64,000 nt of DNA from the NCBI GenBank assembly GCA_019918135.1, contig WBZZ01006016.1, forward strand, positions 1 to 64,000, given 5' to 3'. Below, piece by piece: positions 34,501-43,640 of the stretch. A program made the translations under genes and the position numbers. Origin of the DNA: Paulinella micropora (taxonomy: Eukaryota; Cercozoa; Imbricatea; Euglyphida; Paulinellidae). The notes beneath the pieces are model-generated. The model did not search any database and was not told the origin of the DNA. It was given only the letters and a program-made list of their open reading frames with translations. Position 1 is the stretch's first letter. Every line of letters starts with the position of its first letter.

Positions 34501-34546
34501 CGGCGGGTGGGGCATGGACTTGCAGTTCCAATGTACCCGTGATTAA
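31535..34546 (+). CDS. Large secreted or virion-surface glycoprotein with EGF-like and lectin-like parts
   Basis: 1,003 residues from the ATG at 31535; the open frame extends back to a GTG at 31526, but ATG is preferred. A signal peptide is evident (MMQWCWILLAIAVVSLADQL). The ectodomain is very Cys-rich to about residue 450, where an EGF-like end (CDEGFMGERCEEP) occurs. Three Ser/Thr/Pro spacers follow, near 474-504 (SPSRTPSRSPTISISP), 678-699 and 883-924 (TPTQTPTRTPTPTPTRTP). A segment near 841-877 (NLLCVAASSATATLSLQSC) resembles a ricin-type beta-trefoil repeat. Many N-glycosylation sequons are present. No C-terminal membrane anchor is seen, so it is probably secreted or held non-covalently. 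It is likely an adhesin or surface protein. Confidence 0.7.
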   Translation: MMQWCWILLAIAVVSLADQLGGLTSKVSWRVNLDLTTGYSGWSREFATVPLGSNNYCREWLPNTEPLDSLLRVRQLVWCSSNPQVLYGDACPVPRSDAEAYSLLCSPLDLQQLQAERPNPLGWRLGPAGRRRDSAWGWLASDVELVARRWLTPNLTRLEQLFTARPGQALALASWGMGAVLAQTNKQNWFAVVCGLEPSPPSSAAGLPAWRYCCHNYSNVNVSTLAATHTVECLDVPPRLLLSGSSDSFAGPEPCEAARSAIVLCSNAHAPQPWLVNSMPDASAAGRLCSVYCRWPCRGELPSYAGCAGTGEGAWTEPRTVCPDSGMLRLRSCDRSLHDTRYSPCRPYELALARRPAGSCAACAGAEFCAAGQLGCQFDRCRCWLNEGGAAGCCPRHSFCHGRGQLCERGRWPAALSAGGAEQSWLAERPYAVCLCDEGFMGERCEEPVPPDTSCHLSARTRALSANAPWGLLSRSPSRTPSRSPTISISPTQSPTPTPSASPVPLLGLVWLFQDKNSKLCMCTQTSTWELCPTNQTGFRRCAAGLSNGSLARYADPTNPFTSQIDNALTYGANRTINGVEQRLCPPDSWPTALVWGSSPSTAWRLWEIGSHGGQTIYFLRQMHVCVSNTTLKITSTPRSWCVHEAKNKAVGSAVMSGWFPDTGWCASFLLLQESQLGSPSDSASASCTPSPLPSPTPLVYEARYGPVYLVVSVFMTNLQQDQEELWWLRAQGRGTTTLTVVQSTAGLDPRATAAGLADLAMLATLEPHADRVRYSVTFYNETTPYQWQSVPVVVSGNRSGWQFESYRLGLEPPGSVKWFTLRRVSFPQPRWVQPGYAGPLYNLVAPDNLLCVAASSATATLSLQSCGNDGTELYVLTRYASATPTRTPTPTQTPTRTPTPTPTRTPSRTPTPTRTPTPSPSRSLVYFWAQIGQSSLNYKTIIVPHVVTWCPSTVTKANWRWSCPTCPDTFAIVYTSGNYIQARRTDSTGGWGMDLQFQCTRD

Positions 34547-34587
34547 TATCCAAGGGATCGGCCACGCCGCCAAGTCCTCTTCAACCT

Positions 34588-34702
34588 GTAGCCGGGAAAA
34601 CAGCCGTAAGCGCCAATTTGGCGCCAAAATCTACTTGCGCAACAAGAAAATCCCACACAGACGCTCGGCCGGGCCGCCGTGAGGAAGACCTGTTGTATAG
34701 GC
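34588..34702. repeat. Family A fragment 5
   Basis: Right part of a family A unit (TTTGGCGCCAAA at about 34617-34628 through GGGCCGCCGTGAGGAAGACC) placed just after the glycoprotein gene. Confidence 0.85.
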
Positions 34703-34789
34703 ACCGCGCTCGTAGCCACAGACTGCCGTGTCAATATTCAAGTGCGTTACCACCAATCCCAGGATTTGCTTGCTTCAAAAATAAAAAAG

Positions 34790-34995
34790 CTTTAATTTTG
34801 CAAATCTTGTTTAAACATAACGATCCTGTTCTGTCACAGCTGTCGCAGATGCGCATTGGGGGGCTGGTGTGCGTCATTCTTCGCCGGAGCCTATAACGAC
34901 TGCGGACCTCTAAAGAGCGCAGGTCGACCAGGACGGCTCCGCTCAAATATAAGCCCGACAGCCTGTTCAGAACCTCGACTGAAACAAGTTCTCTG
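34790..34995 (-). pseudogene. Fragment of an unrecognised protein
   Basis: A minus-strand stretch of about 65 codons reads AAIRELVSVEVLNRLSGLYL, VLVDLRSLEVRSRYRLRRRM and ICDSCDRTGSLCL. Its upstream side joins family B repeat DNA. The composition is protein-like and the end is near an AT-rich block (AATAAAAAAGCTTTAATTTT), which could be its 3' signal. Probably the tail of a lost gene. Confidence 0.4.
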
Positions 34996-35255
34996 ATCGC
35001 GGCCTCACTACCCACGACGGCGTCCTGTCCGTGCCATGGCTCGGCCACCGTGCGCAAGATCCGCGGAAATATGAAAAGAGGAAAAAAAAACTTTGTTTTG
35101 CCCGACAACAGAGGAAACAGACGGGGGGGGGGGGGGGGGAGGGGGGACGAGGGAAGAAGAGGAAGGGGGGGGGGGGAAGAAGGGGGCGGGGGTGTGCTTC
35201 CCCTCGCCCTTCCTCTCGTCCCTCTGTTTCCCTTGTCCCCCGCTATCCCCCTCCT

Positions 35256-35280
35256 CTCTCTCTCTCTCTCTCTCTCGCAG
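35256..35280 (+). promoter_or_regulatory. Splice-acceptor-like (CT)n-CAG just before the membrane-protein frame
   Basis: A run of CT dinucleotides ends in CGCAG directly before the open frame of the membrane protein. Upstream is family B/D repeat DNA. It has the form of a strong 3' splice site, but no donor or transcript is known. Confidence 0.35.
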
Positions 35281-35324
35281 GTTGCACAAGGCTGATCGGC
35301 CCATTTTACGAATTGGCCCAGGCA

Positions 35325-36434
35325 ATGCTCGCCAGGCGTGGCTGTAATTGGACTGACACACGGGAATGCATAGCCTTTGTTGTCGGGTGCCTGGCGTACC
35401 TAGGCTACTTTGCGCTGTTTTATGAACTGGTCGTCTTAGTAGGCTTCTTGCAAGGCGGCCGAGGCGACTGGCAGAAATTTAAAATCAGCTTAGGCCTAAC
35501 CGAGCCCTTGACTCTTTGGTTCTCTTGGGTGCATTTGTTCCTACTGCCGACGCCCCTCCTCGACTACGGGCAGAAGCTGTCCTACTGGCTGGAGTTCTGT
35601 TTGTTAATCCTGGGCGCGCTTGCACTGGCTTGGGGTCTCGTGCTGGGGCTGCACGGTGAGCCCGCGCGCAGCTGGCTGCCCCCGGCGTCCTTGCTCTTGG
35701 CCCAGGGCGCCGGGCTGTACTGGCCCTCCCTGTACGCACTTGACCCGTCCCTACCCCAAGGCACACGCCCGCAGCAGCTCCTGCTGCACTCGTGCGCGCT
35801 GGCCACCGCGACCGGCTGGCTGTGGGCCACACGGCCCCGCCGCGAGTTGCGGGATGCCTGGGTGCCCCTCTCTGCGTCGGCGCTCACGCTCTACCACATA
35901 TTTGTTGGCTGTGCCATGCGTTGGCAAGCAGGCAGGTGGCTCGAGGCCAGGCGCGCCGAGGCGGCGTACGACGTTGTCCACGCAATACCACCACCGCCCG
36001 CGCCGCTGGGCTTTACCTGGACCTACGCAATGTGCTGGTTTGCGTGCTTGGCGTCGCTTGCGCTGGCGTTCTGGGACGAGGAGGGCCGCGTGACCTGGCT
36101 GCTAACGTACACACTGCCCCTGGCGGGCTGGTGCTCCCGCGAGGTCTGGTACGACGAGGTGCGGCCCCGGCTGGCGCGCGTGGCGCTGACTCCGCTGGCC
36201 TGCCTGGTGCTGGTGACGCTGACTGTCTGCGTTTTCGTCTGGCCCGACAAACGAGGCTGGAAACGGGCGTTCGTCGGAGCTCACCTGTGCGTGCTGCTGT
36301 GTTTGGCGCTCGCGGCTGCCTGGAGCTCCCGGAGACCCGCGCGAGTGCGGAGCGAGCTGAACCGGATCCTGCCAGACCGTGACGCCGCCGAGGAGGTTAG
36401 CAAGTACCTGCGGCTACAAGGCGGTCTGGCCTAA
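35325..36434 (+). CDS. Polytopic membrane protein, hypothetical
   Basis: 369 residues from the ATG at 35325 (MLARRGCNWTDTRECIAF). The open frame reaches back through repeat DNA to a GTG at 35031, which is unlikely as a start; an upstream exon joined at the CT-rich acceptor at 35280 is the alternative. Eight to ten hydrophobic segments are visible, about residues 15-41, 57-72, 87-108, 118-135, 150-167, 178-196, 228-248, 255-270, 282-304 and 312-333. Trp is frequent at segment ends. The C-terminal 35 residues are soluble and charged. No transporter or receptor family was recognised. Its place next to the surface glycoprotein may mean a shared envelope or membrane role, which is inference. Confidence 0.65.
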   Translation: MLARRGCNWTDTRECIAFVVGCLAYLGYFALFYELVVLVGFLQGGRGDWQKFKISLGLTEPLTLWFSWVHLFLLPTPLLDYGQKLSYWLEFCLLILGALALAWGLVLGLHGEPARSWLPPASLLLAQGAGLYWPSLYALDPSLPQGTRPQQLLLHSCALATATGWLWATRPRRELRDAWVPLSASALTLYHIFVGCAMRWQAGRWLEARRAEAAYDVVHAIPPPPAPLGFTWTYAMCWFACLASLALAFWDEEGRVTWLLTYTLPLAGWCSREVWYDEVRPRLARVALTPLACLVLVTLTVCVFVWPDKRGWKRAFVGAHLCVLLCLALAAAWSSRRPARVRSELNRILPDRDAAEEVSKYLRLQGGLA

Positions 36435-38437
36435 AAGTGAGGTTTGCTTCCCGATGAAAACATCTACCTCCCTTTTTGACCCAACTCCGTTTCTGAGCTT
36501 TTTTTTTTCTTTTTTTGAAACGCCGCTGCAGTCATACGAGCAGCGGCGCCGGCTGGACCTGCCCGTGTGCCTTTAAAATTTTGTTCCTTTCCTGGCTCTT
36601 TCTAGCTGTCTTAGTTCTCAGTGCCAAGCCTGAGATTTTGTCATGGATTTTTTCTTGCGCTGATTTTTGTACACTGGCAAAGCGCGCAAAGCTAATGCCA
36701 CTTCCGAATTGCCATCGCCGGTGTCCGGCCCCGGCCTCGTACAGGCCGTCCACCTCGAGCCAGTGCGAAAAAGAATGCGCTGAATTAAAGCTCGACGGTC
36801 TTACATTTGGGCACTGAAAACTAGGAGCAGGGCACCGTGCTCCAGCACGACCCTGCGGCGAATGAATGGGCGGTGGTCAATGTGCTAAGAGGACAAAAGC
36901 CCCGGCGGGCCCGACGGCATCCTGTCCGCCATGGCTCGGCCAACGTGCGCATTAATAAAAAAATCTCTGACAAAGCTTTAATCTTGGCACTGAGAACCAA
37001 GAGAGGGAGCAGGAAAGGGAAAGGGGGCGCCAAGAAAGTGCAAGAAAAATTACGCTGAATTAAAACTCGACAAAGTCTTACACTTGACACTTGCAACGTC
37101 ACCCTCAGGCTGTCGCAGCATCCGGCCCACTCGACGGTCGTACACTTGAGCACTGAAAACTAGGAGCGGAGCACCGTGCCCCCAGCACGACCCTGCGGCG
37201 AATAGCACTGCCCCCGTGGTTAATGTGCTAGGAGGACAAGAGCCACGGCCGGCCCCGACGACGGCGTCATGTCCGTGCCATGGCTCAGCCACAACGCACA
37301 AGGTCGGAAAAATATGAAAAGATCTGCGGAGATTTTTTTTGCCCGACAACAAAGGGAACAGACGGGGGGAAAAAGAAGGGGGGAAAAAGGGAGGAAGAGG
37401 AAGGGGGGCGGGGAAGAAGGGGGCAAGGTGTGCATCCCCCCCCCCCCCGTCACTGTCGGAGAATCTGGGGTAGGAGCGGGAGAAGGGAGGGCAGGGGCGC
37501 GCTTCGCCGGTGTACAAGAAAGATCAATAAAAAAATTGTTGACAAAGTTTTAATCCTAGCACTGATAACCAAGAGGGAGAGAGAAGGGACAGGAGAGAGT
37601 GGGGCGCCAAGAAAGTGCAAGAAAAGTCCACGCTGAGTTAGCACTGAAAACTAGGAGCGGATCACCGTGCCCCCAGCACGACCCTGCGGCGGATGGTACT
37701 GCCCCCGTGGTCAATGTGCTAGGAGGACAAAAGCCTCACTACTCCGACGGCGTCCTGTCCGTGCCATGGCTCGGCCACCGTGCGCAAGATCAGAAAAATA
37801 TAAAAAGATCTGCGGAAAATTTTTTTGCCCGACAACAAAGAGAACAGAGGGGGAAAGAAGGGAAGGGAGAGGGAGGAGGAGTAGGGCGCCTCGCCGGTGC
37901 AAGAAAAGTCTACGCTGGATTAAAACTCGACAAAGTCTTACACTTGACACTTGCAACGGCACCCTCAGGCTGCCGCAGCATCCGGCCCACGTCATGTCGC
38001 TGCGGTAGCCCGAGCCATGAATCCTGGCCGGCACCGTCTGTGCTCTACTCGCGCGCCAAGAGAGTGCGAAAAAGAATACGCTGAATTAAAGCTCGACGGC
38101 CTTACTCTCGGGGCACCGTGCTCCAGCACGACCCTGAGCGAATGGATGGGCGGTGGTCAATGTGCTAGGGGGATAAGAGCCCGCCCGGTCCCGACGGCGT
38201 CCTGTCCGTGTCATAGCTCGTGGCTAGGCCTGAAAAACAGGCTGCCAATTTGCACAGGGTGGGATAATCTATTGTATTTTTGTCCCGACCCGTGCCCGAC
38301 AACAAAGAGAACAGAGGGGGAAAGAAGGGGGGGGGGGAGAGGGAGGAGTAGTAGGGCGCTTCGCCGGTGCAAGAAAAGTCTACGCTGAATTAAAACTCGA
38401 CAAAGTCTTACACTTGACACTTGCAACGGCACCCTCC
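36435..38437. repeat. Repeat mosaic with a short gene-like scrap
   Basis: After the membrane-protein gene there is about 300 bp of unique sequence (a short frame ending SYEQRRRLDLPVCL near 36574, not enough to call), then core repeat, B and C families up to family A array 6. Confidence 0.7.
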
Positions 38438-39100
38438 TTGAGCCTCCGGAACGGCCCCAGCTAAATTTGGCGCCAAATTGTGCCGTCCGGAGGTAGGGGG
38501 CGCCCGCCAGGGTCCGGCCAGGCAGTACGTCTTAGCTTTCCCGGGGAAACAGCCGTAAGCGCCAATTTGGCGCCTACGGCTGTACTTGCGCAAAAAAAAA
38601 TCCCACACAGACGCTTTGGCTGGGCCGCCGTGAGGAAGACCTCACGGCGGCCCTCCCTCTCACTCTCGTCGCCCCTCTCACTTTCGTCGCGCCCTCTCAC
38701 CTTTGTCGCCCCTCTCACCTTCGTCGCCCCGCTCCCCTTTGTCGTCCCGCTCCCCTTTGTCGTCCCGCTCCCCTTTGCTCTGCACCTCCCTGCCTCTAGG
38801 GAAGGTGAGAGGGCTGAAAAACATTTTCGTGTGAGTACAATGCGTACCGTTTCTCCCCGCGGGAAAACGTCCGATCTCTCTGCTAGCCTCCGGAACGGTC
38901 CCAGCTAAATCTGGCGCCAAATTGTGCCGTCTGGAGGTAGGGTGCGCCCGCCAGGGTCCAGCCGGGCAGTACGTCTTAGCTTTCCCAGGGAAACGGCCGT
39001 AAGCGCTAATTTGGCGCCAAAAGCTAATTGCGCAAAAAGAAAATCCCACACAGACGCTTTGGCTAGGCCGCCGTGAGGAAGGCCTGTTGTAGCCCTCCCC
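38438..39100. repeat. Family A array 6
   Basis: About 1.5 units with minisatellite copies that switch from CGCCCCTCTCAC to CGTCCCGCTCCC variants. One palindrome (about 38561) is altered on its right half and followed by TACGGCTGTA, a local inverted patch. Confidence 0.85.
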
Positions 39101-39770
39101 CTCCCCTCGTCCCTCCCCAGAGCGCGTGCAAACGCGTTCCAAAAAAAATTGTTGCTTGCCACTTTTCATATTTCCGCAGATATTTCCGCATATACTTGCA
39201 GAGGGGAGAGGCAGGGAAGGAGGAGCAGGAGCGCGCTTCGCCGGTGTAATTTACGCTGAATTAAAGCTCGACGGTGTTCTGTCCGTGCCATAGCTCGGCC
39301 ACCGTGCGCAAGACCTGCGGAAATATGAAAAGAAAAAAAAATCTTGCCAGACAACAAAGGGAACAGACGGGGGGGTAGAAAAGAAGGAGGGAGGGAGAGG
39401 AAGGGGGGCGGGGAGTGCATCCCCCCCCCATCACTGTCGGAAAATCTGGGGTAGGAGCGGGAGAAGGAAGGGCAGGGGCGCGCTTCGCCTGTGTACAAGA
39501 AAGAAAAATAAAAAAATTTTGATAAAGTTTTAATCCTAGCACTGAGAACCAAGAGGGAGAGGGAAGGGACAGGAGAGAGTGGGGCGCCAAGAAAGTGCAA
39601 AAAAAGCCCACGCTGAATTAGCACTGAAAACTAGGAGCGGATGGATGGGCGGTGGTCAATCGCCAGGACAAAAGCCTTGCTACTCCGACGGCGTCCTGTC
39701 CGTGCCATGGCTCGGCCACCGTGCGTCACCGTGCGTCTCCAAAAACAGACGTTCCCCGGCACCGGCGTCC
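39101..39770. repeat. Repeat mosaic
   Basis: Family D, core repeat and family B pieces leading up to the MDSGAG-family gene; no gene seen. Confidence 0.75.
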
Positions 39771-39983
39771 ATGGACTCCGGTGCCGGGGATCAGCTGTTT
39801 GAAGCTAGTTACACAGGCGCGGACGTCGTGGCCTGGTACAAGGGGAAACTATACGCTGCGGTGACCGACGCAATAGAAAGCCTGGCTATTGAGGTCACGC
39901 AACAGCAGGCCATCGTTGAACGCTTAGACTTCGTTCCGAACCGGCAAAAGAGCCGGTTTGGAAACCATTCCGGATTAGATTGA
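39771..39983 (+). CDS. MDSGAG-family small protein, copy 2 (best copy)
   Basis: 70 residues: MDSGAGDQLFEASYTGADVV, then AWYKGKLYAAVTDAIESLAI and a helical C-terminus (EVTQQQAIVERLDFVPN). ATG lies in a GCGTCCATGG context. This is the longest of the three related frames (14446, 28131 and here). A pattern of a short beta-rich start and an amphipathic helix is visible, but no family is recognised. Family B repeat DNA runs up to within about 50 bp of the start. It is followed by tail K, which suggests that the K sequences scattered elsewhere were copied from the 3' flank of this gene family. Confidence 0.5.
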   Translation: MDSGAGDQLFEASYTGADVVAWYKGKLYAAVTDAIESLAIEVTQQQAIVERLDFVPNRQKSRFGNHSGLD

Positions 39984-41440
39984 AATCTAAAAAGGCAAAC
40001 CTCCCCCTGAGACCGGCAAGCAGTTGGAAGAGAGAAAGAACAGCACGCGGCACATCTTCCTTCCTCCTCAGAGCGGAGGGGCAAAAATAAGTAAACTTTT
40101 TTTTGGAGCCCACCAAAGGGGGGGGGGCGCCACCCCCCCTCCCTCTTCTTTCTTCCCCCCTCTGAGCCCCCTGAGCCCGGGGGGCTCAAGGAGCAGGGAA
40201 ATCGGGAGCGGGAGGGAAAGGGAAGGGGTATGGGCGTCAAGGGAGTGCTAAAAAGAATGCGCTGAATTAAAGCTCGACGGTCTTACACTGGGGGGCACTG
40301 AAAACTAGGAGGACAAAAGTCCCTCACTTACCCCAACGGCGTCCTATCCGTACCATAGCTCAGCCATCGTGCGCAAAGTCAGAAAAATATGAAGAGAGGG
40401 CAAGGGGTTAGTGGCGGCGTTGCATGTATATATTTTTTTTGCAGCTTCTGTGCCCTTCCCCTCCCCCTCCCCCCGCCATAGGCTCCATGGAATCTTCTTA
40501 GTTTTGTTGCAATTCTGCCCCTGCTCTTTGAGCCCCCCATCTGAGAGCAGAGAGCGGGAAAGGGCAGGGGGAGGGGCCGCGCCAAGAAAATGTAATTTAT
40601 GCAGAATTAAAGCTCGACAAGGCATTGCACTTGACACTTGCAACGGCACCCTCCTCAGGCTGCCGCAGCATCCGGCCCACTCGACGGTCCTACAACTTGA
40701 GCACTGAAAACTAGGAGCGGAGGACCGTGCTCCATCACGACCCTGCGCGAATGGATGGGCGGTGGTCAATGTGCTAGGAGGACAAGAGCCTCACTTACTC
40801 CGACGGCGCCCTGTCCGCGCCATAGTTCGGCCACTGTGCGCAAGGTCAGAAAATATGAAGAGAGGGCAGGGGGTTAGTGGCGGCGTTGCATGTTCGGAGA
40901 TTCTTTTGCAGCTTCTGCGTCCTTCCCCTCGCCCTCTTCCCTGCTCCTTGAGCCTCCGGAACGGCCCCAGCTAAATTTGGCGCCAAATTGTGCCGTCCGG
41001 AGGTAGGGTGCGTGATACGGCCGAAAAGGGCAGTAGGTCTTAGTTTTCCCGGGAAACAGCCGTAAGTGCTAACTTGGCGCCAAAATCTACTTGCGCAAAA
41101 AGAAAATCCCACACAGACGCTCGGCTGGGCTGCCGTGAGGAAGACCCAGCCAAGGCCCTCCCTCTCACACTCGTCGCCCCTCTCACTCTCGTCGCCCCTC
41201 TCACTTTCGTCGCCCCTTTCACCTTTGTCCTCTGCTTATTCCTCCCCCCCTCGTCCCTCCTCAGAGCGCGTGCAAACGCGTTCCAAAAAAAATTGTTGCT
41301 TGCCACTTTTCATATTTCCGCAGATATTTCCGCATATCCTTGCAGAGAAAAAAGGCAGGGAAGGAGGAGCAGGGGCGCGCTTCGCCGGTGTACAAAAAAT
41401 CACGCGAAAAAAGAAATCCTTGACAAAGTTTTAATTTTTG
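39984..41440. repeat. Repeat mosaic including family A array 7
   Basis: Tail K, a GAGCCC hairpin, family N, M, C and B pieces, then family A at 40955-41240, family D and a core repeat. The last core repeat (TTTTAATTTTTGGCACTGAG) is joined directly to LRR-coding sequence at about 41445. Confidence 0.8.
40955..41240. repeat. Family A array 7 (one partial unit)
   Basis: Palindrome pair and four minisatellite copies, with a switch to family D inside the unit, as in arrays 3 and 9. Confidence 0.85.
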
Positions 41441-41444
41441 GCAC

Positions 41445-41610
41445 TGAGCATCCACGACTACACGCTAAAGAGTCTGGCACGGTTTACCGGGCTGTGCGAG
41501 CTGCGCCTCGAGCTTTGTCAAGAAGTGACTGACGAGGGACTTGTTCACTTAGAACAGCTAGCGGACCTGAGGTCGCTAAAACTGGGCAGGGCCAGGCGCA
41601 CTCTTTCCCC
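41445..41610 (+). pseudogene. Leucine-rich-repeat scrap joined to a core repeat
   Basis: Reads HDYTLKSLARFTGLCELRLE and EVTDEGLVHLEQLADLRSLK, about two LRRs of the F-box/LRR type. The left end is fused to a core repeat at the GGCACTGAG point, and the right end runs into pyrimidine-rich DNA and an AT-rich 3' signal near 41680-41697. Looks like a broken fragment. Confidence 0.6.
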
Positions 41611-41760
41611 TTCCTCCTCCTCTCCCCTTTTTGTCTCTCTCCTCTCCCTGATTCTGCGTTTTTCTGCATCTCGTAGACTTGTATTTTTATTAAAGTTTGC
41701 ACCTGCGCGAAAGAAGAAAAAAATCATCCACAGGCTACGCCCCAAGCAAAATATATATAT

Positions 41761-42477
41761 ATGGGGGCCGCACCATCTACCATAGAACCACAAGACAGTG
41801 CCCAGGAGCCCGACCAGGAGCTGGCGGCGCTTCGCTTCGAAACCTCTCGGCTAGCTAGTCAGGTGGAGGCCTTGGCCAAGGCTCTGGCCAATGCCACCGT
41901 GCCGCGCCAGCTGGCCATCGAGGCGGCCGAGCTCGCCCGCTGGGGGCACAGCGGCACAGGCGTTGTCTGCCGCGGGCTGGGCTCACTGTGCATGCTAGAG
42001 GGGCACGTCGTTTTCGATCAGGACCGACTGCGCTTCGAAGAGGCCACGGCCCTTCCTCCAGACAGTACGACAAAGAGTAACACAACTAGAGTGGAGGCCT
42101 GGTGTACTTTGCTGCAGTTGCCTGCGAACTGGCGGCCCGCGCAAGCCGTCACATATTTCTTTCCCGACAAAACCTTTTTCCCACTGCTGTTTGAATTCAA
42201 TTACGCAAGCTCTGCCATCAAGCAAAACAAGCTAGAGGTAAGTGTCGACGGGCGGATCCGCCTCTGTGTCCAGTACACCATTTGCTCCGGCTGGCCGCTG
42301 GCTCCTAACTCGAACTGCCACAAGCCGCGGCATACAACGTTCGACGAGTCCAAGGGCTTCGTCGTCCCGCAGGGGGTAGACCTCGGCGTGCTGAAATGGT
42401 CCACCGCAGCCTCGGGCCCCGACGGGCTGCCGCCGGGGCCCGTACCAGAAAAACCCCACTTGGACGAGGGTGCCTAG
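41761..42477 (+). CDS. Myristoyl-motif coiled-coil protein with a fibre-head-like domain
   Basis: 238 residues from the ATG at 41761, directly after an (AT)n run that may be a TATA-like element. The N-terminus MGAAPST fits the N-myristoylation pattern (Gly2, Ser6). Residues about 20-50 (DQELAALRFETSRLASQVEA) form a short coiled coil. The rest is beta-rich with CTLLQLPANWRPAQAVTYFF and LEVSVDGRIRLC. The LP-x-x-WRP followed later by V-x-x-DGRIRL resembles the head domains of trimeric fibre or receptor-binding proteins; this is a pattern judgement. A paralogue lies at 60546. If the Gly is acylated, the protein would sit on a membrane with the head exposed. Its stop lies 130 bp from the stop of the opposing F-box/LRR gene. 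Confidence 0.65.
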   Translation: MGAAPSTIEPQDSAQEPDQELAALRFETSRLASQVEALAKALANATVPRQLAIEAAELARWGHSGTGVVCRGLGSLCMLEGHVVFDQDRLRFEEATALPPDSTTKSNTTRVEAWCTLLQLPANWRPAQAVTYFFPDKTFFPLLFEFNYASSAIKQNKLEVSVDGRIRLCVQYTICSGWPLAPNSNCHKPRHTTFDESKGFVVPQGVDLGVLKWSTAASGPDGLPPGPVPEKPHLDEGA

Positions 42478-42544
42478 GTTGCGGGTTGGCAAGGACCAGC
42501 TTGGGCAGCCCGCACACAATCGAAGACACAAGACAGAAGAGTTG

Positions 42545-42556
42545 TTTTAATTAAAA
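42545..42556. terminator. Perfect AT palindrome between convergent genes
   Basis: TTTTAATTAAAA lies between the convergent stops at 42477 and 42607. As a perfect palindrome it presents the same 3' signal on both strands. Confidence 0.55.
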
Positions 42557-42606
42557 GTTTGTAGCATTTCTATTGTTCATGTTCACGATTTCCAACTTCC
42601 GGCGGT

Positions 42607-43640
42607 TCACGGAAGAGTCTCGGTTAAGAACGCGTCTACTTGGGGCCTGGCCTGCCTGAGCTGTGCTACTGTCTCGGGCGCAATACCCCCGCACTGGTAC
42701 AGCCGTAAGGTCCGCAAAGTTCTGGAAGCACATATCTGTAGTAGCTCGTCGTAGGCAACCTCTTCAAACGTTTGCAGGTTTAGTTCCCGGAGGTTCGGGA
42801 CCAGCGCTAGCGCCAGTAGAGCCGAAGCCGCGAGGCCACCACTATAGCCTAACGTCAGCACGCAGAGGTTGTTTAGGTAGAGCAAGGGATCCAGACTGCC
42901 ATCCTGGCCTAGCCGGCAGACATCTAGTTCCAAGGTCTTGAGTTCGGTCAGCGCTCGCAGGAAATTTAGCCCCCGGCGGGTGACTTCCCAACACGAGTCG
43001 AGCTTCAGGCGAACGAGTGACTCCAGCCCTGAAATTGTGGCCAGCGTGTCGTCCGTGATGCCCTCGCTTGCTTCAAACAATAGTTCAGCGAGGGCTAGGG
43101 GCGCTTGCAAGCAGGCCAGTGCCTCTTGTAGGTCCTCGCTGTCGCACTCATCGATAAAAAGGCGGCTGACAGACACCAGGGCCGCTAACACCCGGGCCAG
43201 GCCCGGGTCTGCTTCCCCGGTCTGATCGCCCTGGTAGTGCAGCTCGCGCACGTGAAGGCCGCACAAGAGCCGGCTAGCGATTCCGGATTGGTCAGCAGCA
43301 CAGTACACCACGCCCACCGCCGTCTGGGTGGCCAGGCACAGGCCGCGGTAAACAGTGAGTATTTTACGACAGACCGAATCCCTCAGCTGAAAATGCGGTG
43401 GTTGAAAGCCCAGCCAAAAAGACGGTCGTCGGCACAGCGCCAGGGCCTCCTGGCAAGTCGAAGCTAGGCTAACCAGCTGATCGGCCCCCAGACAGGCTCG
43501 AACCAAGGGCCAAAGGCAGTCGGGCAAGGTGAAGAGCGCACAGGCGCGCTGCGAGAGCCGCCGGCTTTTGGCTCTCCGGCGGGGAGGCCCCCCGGAGGTG
43601 CTCGCGGACCTCACCCCCAAATCTGGCCTATCGTGCCCGG
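42607..43640 (-). CDS. F-box/leucine-rich-repeat protein
   Basis: The protein part begins with a basic segment (PPRRRAKSRRLSQRACA), then an F-box near 43530-43410 (LPDCLWPLVRACLGADQLVS, then LASTCQEALALCRR and FW). LRRs follow toward the C-terminus: LLFEASEGITDDTLATISGL, LVRLKLDSCWEVTRRGLNFL, LKTLELDVCRL, LCVLTLGYSGGLAASALLAL, LRELNLQTFEE and LRTLRLYQCGGIAPETVAQL. Such proteins normally bind Skp1 through the F-box and recruit substrates to SCF ubiquitin ligases through the LRRs; viruses use them to redirect host degradation. The start is unresolved because the only upstream in-frame ATG (44088) sits in family B repeat DNA. A CTTGGCACAG acceptor-like site near the left end could mean an upstream exon. 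Confidence 0.75.

Noticed and set aside
41761-42477. Relation of the MGAAPST protein to the poxvirus L1/F9 entry proteins
   Set aside because: Only the N-terminal myristoylation pattern is shared. The conserved cysteines and the C-terminal membrane segment of that family are not seen.
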